Source: Dactylorhiza incarnata (lineage: Eukaryota; Streptophyta; Magnoliopsida; Asparagales; Orchidaceae). Taken from it: a stretch of DNA of 64,000 nucleotides. How positions within the stretch are numbered: the stretch's first letter is position 1; each line of letters starts with the position of its first letter. Both the position numbers and the translations under genes were made by a program. Below, one piece after another: positions 57,746-64,000 of this stretch. The DNA lies in the NCBI GenBank assembly GCA_033032865.1, contig JAWHQI010000040.1:8105001-8169000 (forward strand), in the 5' to 3' direction. A model generated the notes under the pieces. The model searched no databases and was not told where the DNA came from. It saw only the letters and a program-made list of their open reading frames with translations.

Positions 57746-57763
57746 TGGTATCAGAGGGAGGTT
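57746..57763 (+). promoter_or_regulatory. Primer-binding site of I
   Basis: TGGTATCAGAGGGAGGTT, 16 of 18 bases complementary to initiator tRNA-Met. Confidence 0.88.
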
Positions 57764-57842
57764 GATCAATAAAGTCTAACACCTTGATCAAAAAGACCTC
57801 CTACTTCTTATTTCTTTTCTATAAACATATTTTATAAAGAAA

Positions 57843-59390
57843 ATGAGTACTAAGGATTATGCTTCTACAAGACCCCCAGTGTGTAACTTAAACAAGTTCA
57901 CACTCTGGAAGGCCAGGATAAGGCTTTATATGAATTCAATTGATGAAGACATATATAATATTCTTCTCACAGGTCTTCCTGCTCCAGTCAGACAAAAGGA
58001 AGGAGAAACCTCAACAACTGAGGCTGTCCCAAGAAAGGAATGGACAGAGGCCTAAAAGAAGGTCAAGGCATGTGATGCCAAGGCCATGAATATTCTGGTG
58101 TCAACAATGTCATATGACATTTTCCAGAAAGTTGTTGAGTGCCAATCAGCAAAGGAAATCTGGGACTCACTCACCACCATGGTGGAGGGAAGTGTTAGTG
58201 AAAGGAAGGACAAAAAGTCCCTTCTCATATCCCAGTATGAGAACTTTCAAAAGAAAGCTGAAGAATCTATTGCCAATATGTATGACAGATCCAGTCTTAT
58301 CATTAATGAGCTCAGAGGCTTAGACAAGGAAATATCATTGACTGAAATTAATGATAAGATTCTCATGTGCTTCCCTAGCTCATGGGATTCAAGGATCTGG
58401 GCAATCAGAGAATCCAAATGCCACAGAGAGATCTCAACTGAAGCTTTGCTAGGAAAGCTTAAGTCATATGAGATGCTTCTGAAAAACAGGGTTGAGGCTG
58501 ATGAAAGGGAGACCACTCCAGCTCCTGTCCAAAGGTCCCTTCCTCTGAAATCTGTTGAAGGAGAGTCCTCCACTCCTGAGGATGAAATGTTCAGTCTGCT
58601 GGCAAAAAGATTCAAGAAGTGGGTGAAGACTGAGGACTCAAGGAGAAGAGAAAGGGATTCAAGGCCCAGGTATGATAAGACTCCAAAGAAGGAGGTTATC
58701 TGCTATACCTGCAGCAAACCAGGGCACATTGCCCCTGAATGCCCACAAGAGCAGAGGGAAAGAAGCAACAGCAAAGAGGAGAAGAAGAAGAAGAAGTCCT
58801 TCAGAGGAAAGGACAAGAAGAAAGCCAACGGCTTCATTACTGAAACATGGAGTGATTCTGAAGCAGAGATAGACTCATCATCATCTGAAAGTGATGATGA
58901 AGAAGAAGCAGTAGCAGCCTGCATGATGGCCCTTGGTAAGGGATCAGATGATGAAGATGATCAGGTATCATCTGTTTTTGATGAATTTGACTTTACTTCT
59001 GATGATTTTAAAACTTGTTTTGAAGATTTCTGCATTGAACATCTTAGGGTAGAAAAAGAATTAAACACAGCTAAAACTGAATTAGAGAATCTTAAGAAGG
59101 ATGAAACACTCCTAATAAATCATAATCTAACTAATGAAATTAATTATAAAGAGTTAGAATTGATTAAGCTTAGAGAGGAAAACACAAATCTGAAAGAAGA
59201 GCTAGCAAAGGCAAAGGCCTTTGAGGACTCACTCAATGGGAGGAGTCAGAAGCTCAAGTACATCACTGAAAATCTCTCTATGAAATTTAATCACTTAGGA
59301 TTAGGAGTTGAGCCTTCCACTAGCACAGAAACATCTAGAAAACCAGCCTGGAAAAATCCAGTGCCATTTTTTAGACCTAGTGAATATTAA
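57843..59390 (+). pseudogene. gag: gag of element I, one in-frame stop
   Basis: The ATG at 57843 (MSTKDYAS) runs in one frame to TAA 59388-59390, broken only by TAA at 58053-58055. The UBN2 gag domain spans about residues 75-210 (EIWDSLTTMVEGS, KSLLISQYENFQ, LMCFPSSWDSRI). A CCHC knuckle CYTCSKPGHIAPEC is near residue 285, followed by Lys- and then Ser/Asp/Glu-rich stretches and a C-terminal coiled coil. A further piece ending KVTWVPSNV (59571-59743) is the usual gag tail, now out of frame. The length and order are those of SIRE-type gag. With a single stop it is one of the best preserved genes here. Confidence 0.9.
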
Positions 59391-60324
59391 TTAAGTGAGA
59401 TGAGTGTATCATCCAAAGGTAGAGACAACAATCATTCAGATAGGATGGACAAACCTAAAAAGGCAAGCCTAAAAAATGGAAAAAACCCTAGGCAAGAATC
59501 ATTTGGAGAAGATAAATAACAACAACCAACAGTAAAAAACAAAACCTAGGATAATCAAACATTCTGCTGACTTGTTATTTCTTGATACATTTTATAGTCA
59601 GTTCAAGTATCAAGATAAAAGGTTTGGGAAATCCATTCCCCATCATCCTAAAGAGTATCATGAAAGACCCTTCTATTCTTTCATTGAACCCTACAATGGT
59701 AAAAGCAAACGGCCCAAGGTAACCTGGGTCCCTTCTAATGTTTGAATTCCGTGTGCAGGGTTAGGTAGGGTCCCACTCAGGGGAAAATTGAGTGGGAAGA
59801 AAGATGTAGGTCATGAATAAGGAATAAAAAGTCATTCAAGGGAGTAATTTTTATCTTGAATCCTCCTTAACATTTATTACATCGCATTATGATCTATTTT
59901 CAATAAATAAAATTGTTGGGAAAAACAGCAAGAATTTTCTAAAGAAATAAATCTGCTTATTAAGAGGTACGTCGAATAGAAGTCGACGTACGATCGACTT
60001 CTACTCGACGCCAACGCCAAGAAGCACTCAGAATAGACAATTCGAATAGAATTCGACGTAGAGTCAAGTTCATATTGACGCATATGTCGGCTTATTAATT
60101 GCTGATTAAATTCGAAGTTACATCGATTGGAAATCAACGTAACGTCGACAGGACTACGTCGACTTAGGGTCTCTAAATAGTTTCGAAGCTACGTCGAGTA
60201 GTAGTCGACGCAACGTCGATTTATCAGCGCGCGCAGAAGTACTTCTAGAAGCAATCTCGACACAGTTATGCGTGCCAAATAATAAGGGTAATCGACGGTG
60301 CGTCGACCTAAACCTTAAGTAGCG
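59391..60324 (+). other. Gag tail, pol deletion point and TCGACG-rich leader of I
   Basis: 59391-59743 is gag tail in broken frame. Between about 59750 and 59960 no pol is found, so the deletion lies here. From 59970 to 60310 TCGACG-type words are arrayed again, as in the LTR, directly upstream of the env-like ORF. Confidence 0.7.
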
Positions 60325-60465
60325 ATGATTCATCTGCTTTTAAACAATTGCTGCGTCAAAACATTTACGCTTTCGAATTCTCTTTCTCTTGCTCTTTTGC
60401 TCTCCAGCTCTCCCGTGCCTCTTTCTATCTCATTTTCTTGTGTTTGCAGGTACAACCAAATTCAA

Positions 60466-62240
60466 ATAGCTCCACCCAAGATTAACTCCAGGTTCGATGT
60501 GGATGTTGAGTCATTCAGTGTAGCTGTAGAAAGCTTCAAAGCTATTCTTGGCTTGTTCCAGGAGGCAGGCCTAACCAAGCTCATTTCAACAATATGCATG
60601 ATCTTGGATATGGAGCTAACAGAGTTCAAAGATAATGTTCAGATAGGAGAGGATGGCTCTCTTAAAGGAAAAATATCTGATACAGAAGTCCTGATAACAG
60701 AAGGCATATTAAATCAAACATATGACTTTCTTCCTGGAAATGAATCAGAAGAATTATCAGGGGATGAGACCAAGAGGGTCCTGGAGATTATGTAGTTCAA
60801 GAAGGACAAGCCCATCAATCTGAAGAAGATTGACCTTGGGGAAGAATACAGATTCCTTGTTGATGTTGTTCCAAAGCAACAGCTTCAGATAATGGGAGCT
60901 CTAGTTCTGAAGAAAAGGATCAGTTGGGGGAAATGCCTCCTAAGGATGATTGGGCATAAGTATGCCCATAAGGAAAATTCTTTCATAAGGATCATGAGTC
61001 AGGTACTGCTTCACCACTATCCCAGTGTGTGTAAGTCAAAAGGAGTGTCTATCCTCCTGGGAAGAGGAATAGCATAGGGATCTTTTCCAAGTAGACCAGG
61101 CAAATAGTGAAGCATGGTCAAGCTCCAGACTCTCCTCCTCCATCTCCTCCTCATCAAGAGACAGAAAGGCACACACCAGACCCTCCAAGTGATGTTATCC
61201 CTCCTGCTCACTCTCCACCTCCACTGGACAATGTTCCAGATACTCATCAGGATTATACCTCAGCTCAACACTCCTCTCAACAACAACAACAACAACAAGT
61301 AATGCAACAACAACAACAGCAGCAACGGTTCCCATCCATTTCAGTTCCTGAGCCATCTTAACAATCATCCCATCAACTACCATCCACCCACATTTCTGAA
61401 CATCAGGTTGCTCCACCTCCACCACCATCATTCCACATCTCTCCTGATGTTTATCATCCTCTCTCCCCTATTCAAGAAGAGCTCCCTCCATCACCTCCTC
61501 CATCTACATCTCATACCCCCTCCAATTGACCTTGAGCAGGTCATTTCAAAAGTTGTGGCCCTTTCCTCCTCCTCCTTTGCAGACCTGGTGGCCACCCAGG
61601 CAAGAAAACTTGATAGAAAATACTCTCAGCTGGAGGCAAAATTACTAGACTCAAAGTGATCCCTCCAGGGAATAAAAGAATTTGTTTCTTCCTGCATGGT
61701 GACAAAAGAGTTCTTAACCTTTCTGTCCAGCAAGGTCAAGAAGGGGGAGAACATCTTAGAGGAAGAAAGACATGTTCTTGATATGAGTGAACAAGGTAAA
61801 AGGAATGCTGATAATGAGCCTGCCCCTGACAAAGTGACCACATTTCAGGGTGCTCAGATTCAGGGGGAGCCTACCCCAGATGTTCAGAGGGACCTAGATG
61901 CAGAGATGGCTGTTGTTTAGGGGGAGCCTGCAGTTTAGGGGGAGCCTACCCCCAGATGTCCAAAGAGACCTAGATGCAGAGATGGCTGTTGTAAGCACAG
62001 TTTGCAGCTCAAGATGAGATTCAAGATAAAGATCCATTAGATGAAGTTGCTCAGATAACAGAGAAAGTTGTCCAGGTAGCTGAAACAAATGCACAAACCC
62101 AGGGGAGCTTCCTAAGGACAAAGCTGATACTGAAGAACCAGAAGATGATGATGATGATGATGTGCCTCTATCAATGGCCAAAAGGAAAATTATCCCAAAG
62201 TTCTTCACCAGGAAGAGAAGAACCCTTGAGAAGGATTCCT
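60466..62240 (+). pseudogene. env-like ORF of element I, broken
   Basis: By comparison with element A (ATG GCGCC at 4973) the start should be at 60466, where the codon is ATA. The open frame here extends upstream to 60325 and on to TAG 60793-60795, then reopens in the same frame to 61077. This part matches the plant transposon-like domain of A (LVLKKRISWGKCL). A Pro-rich region and a Gln run coded by CAA repeats (61277-61325) follow in a second frame, then a Ser/Ala/Leu helix block after another shift (about 61523-61659), and further acidic and basic pieces to 62240. No membrane segment is evident. Confidence 0.7.
61277..61325 (+). repeat. CAA trinucleotide repeat in env-like ORF
   Basis: Two runs of CAA/CAG codons separated by GTAATG, coding for a Gln-rich stretch. 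Confidence 0.9.
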
Positions 62241-62462
62241 GAGTGACAGGTATAATATGACTTATTCAGCTCTGAGGAACTATATTATGGTGGGAAGAAC
62301 AATGCCACACAATAACACTTCTTGATATGGAAATGTTTTTTTATGACTCCAATTATTTTATTTTTGTGTCCATATCATTTGTTTTTATTTCTGTGTCTGC
62401 AAAGGAATGTGTAAAAACACTCTGAACAAACTGTAAAATTTGTTAAGATAAATAGGGGAGAT
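61730..62462 (+). promoter_or_regulatory. Repeated polypurine tracts of I
   Basis: AGGGGGAG-type tracts at about 61741, 61864, 61919 and 61937, some inside the decayed ORF; the final ATAGGGGAGAT (62451-62461) abuts the LTR. Confidence 0.75.
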
Positions 62463-64000
62463 TGTTAGTAAAAAATCCATTAGATTTAACTTAACCAAAT
62501 ATTTTTAAAAGTGATTTTAACTATTAGGTTTCAATTACTCAATTGTATAGTGAGGGTAATATGGTCATTAGGTGTCTTAGGATGTCACACTCAACCTAGG
62601 GTGTCAAGACCAGATCAAGGGAAGCAAAATTTGGGCTAAGTTAACATTTGCGTTGAATAGAACTCGACGCAACATTGAGTCCATATCGACGCTGCTCTGA
62701 CTAGAAGTCCAAGTGGTTCAACCCCTCTGTCGAAGTAACTCAAGTCGACGTCACGTCGAATAGAAGTCGACGTAGAGGTCATGGGCTTGTCGAAGTAATT
62801 TGAGAAGTCGACGCAGCTTCTACTTCAACTCGACGTAGAAGGGGATATATGTCGAAGCCAACTAAAGTCGATGCAACATCGACTTCATCTCGACACGGAT
62901 GATGAAGCTCAGAGCCATGCAGATCAACTCGACGGTTATGTTGATAAGATATCGACGTAATGTCGACTAGCAGAGTTCAATCAGAGCAAAGATGAAATCG
63001 AAGCTGCTCCTACAAGAACTCAAAGATGCGTCGATAAGAGAGGAAGTTAACTCGACGCTACGTCGAATACAGTCTGAAAAAGGGAAATCTTTTCAGCTGA
63101 CATTTCTGACCCTCTCTCATGGCCCACCTCTCTCAAGACCGTTCCCCAATGGCTCCTTAATTACCTTAAATGGAATAAAGAATTAACTGAGTTCAGAGAA
63201 AAGCTTTCTTGGAAACAAGCCTAAATATTGGTGGACAGGTCGGGAATTAAAGAAAGAAGGAAAGGATTTATTATTCAGACAAATATACCCTTCAGGACTT
63301 ACCAACAAGGGAATAATAATTCAAATTCAAAAGTGGGACAATAAAAGGCAACAGAAGAAAGAGAAGAGAGAAGGCAATCAACACAATCGGCCACACTGTT
63401 CTATTGGGTCTCCTTCTTCCTCCCTCTCTCACAGGAACCCTAATAGAAGAAATTAAAAGAGAAGGATTTTCTGCTGCTCTTCTTCTCTCCAAGAATAGAA
63501 TAGAACAAGGTTGCTTAACATCACAATCTCATAGCAGCCAGAGTTCAATCAGAAAGAAGATAGGAGAATTTGAAAGATGTTCTTCATCACTACTACACAA
63601 CAGCCAGATCTCAATCAGCAGGATCACAAAGGATCTGACAATCATAACTTCTGCAAATCATCACCATCTTAAGCAGAAGTTTATCAAAAGCAGATCCAGT
63701 GAAAAGACAGAAGTTGTTTCACATACAGCTATCATAAGAATTATGAAAACAGAATTCCTACAACCTCCTTCTGTCTTCTTTCTCCTTCCCTTCTGTAAAA
63801 GAGTTTTGTTAATCCCTCTTCAAAGGATTCAGTGGTTCAAGATCTCCTTATCAAAAGATCTGGTGGTTCATGATCTCCTTGTCAAAAGATTAGTGGTTCT
63901 AAGAGTCTCCTTACTAAAAGACTCAGGCACAGTGGTGCATCCCTACCAGGTGGTAGAAGAGGGGAGTACCCATATTTTGGGGGACCTCTATAAAAATTAT
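62463..64000 (+). repeat. 3' LTR of element I, cut by window end
   Basis: Starts TGTTAGTAAAAAATCC and follows the 5' LTR closely for 1538 bases, including the TCGACG array (about 62648-63070) and the 31-bp repeats (63815-63930). The remaining 220 or so bases lie outside. Confidence 0.93.

Larger units (their letters stand above)
55981..64000 (+). mobile_element. Element I: Sirevirus with gag and env-like ORF, no pol
   Basis: 5' LTR 55981-57743, tRNA-Met PBS, gag 57843-59390 with tail to 59743, a word-rich leader, an env-like ORF from 60466, repeated PPTs and a 3' LTR from 62463 that continues past the window. Gag tail and env leader are separated by only about 560 bases, so protease, integrase, RT and RNase H are all missing. 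It inserted in element H (preceding bases CTTTT); the other duplication is outside the window. Confidence 0.9.

Overview
The window is nuclear DNA of a flowering plant, almost entirely nested LTR retrotransposons. The evidence is Ty1/copia and Ty3/gypsy coding modules, primer-binding sites complementary to plant initiator tRNA-Met (and one to tRNA-Asp), polypurine tracts, 5-bp target-site duplications, and a pol signature (RT, RNase H, gag ending in WVPK-type motifs, repeated polypurine tracts, an env-like ORF) typical of Sireviruses. I see no convincing host gene, RNA gene or CRISPR array. The species cannot be named from the sequence; the dense nesting suggests a large genome.

Layout. About 1-690: fragment of an unrecognised retroelement ORF running off the left edge. 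About 690-3649 (minus): element B, a gag-only Sirevirus with one LTR, abutting 3650-9432 (plus): 3' half of element A, a SIRE-type Sirevirus with RT/RNase H, env-like ORF and 3' LTR. 9433-13911 (minus): Ty3/gypsy fragment D1 (gag, PBS, LTR). 14445-27537 (plus): a 4.8-kb solo LTR (D2) of the same gypsy family, bounded by CTCAA duplications and split by element C (15738-23999), a complete gag-only Sirevirus bounded by CGGCC duplications. 27999-37337 (minus): element E, a full-length decayed Opie/Ji-like Sirevirus with gag and pol. 37343-38167: decayed copia RT/RNase H (J). 38218-48443: two direct 1.85-kb repeats (G), the first split by element F (39333-45848), a pol-less gypsy-like element bounded by GTACT duplications. 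48451-55980: 5' LTR, gag and pol of element H, sister of E, interrupted by element I (55981 to beyond 64000), a Sirevirus with gag and env-like ORF but no pol.

How the parts relate. B, C, E and H share LTR, primer-binding and 3' sequences. E and H carry pol; B and C carry only a shortened gag and look like parasites that moved with proteins supplied by E/H-type copies. C still carries the last RNase H codons, marking the deletion. I is the parallel pol-less case for the A-like, env-bearing lineage. All coding regions seen here are interrupted except the RT/RNase H segment of A.

The most striking unexplained signals are non-coding. Each LTR family has its own CpG-rich, partly palindromic word array, usually just upstream of the TATA box and sometimes repeated inside the element. 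Paired hairpins with differing but still complementary arms lie 3' of pol in the E/H/C family. A 158-bp tandem repeat packed with TTGACC (W-box) sites lies in the solo LTR, and a 24-bp in-frame minisatellite lies in the G repeats.
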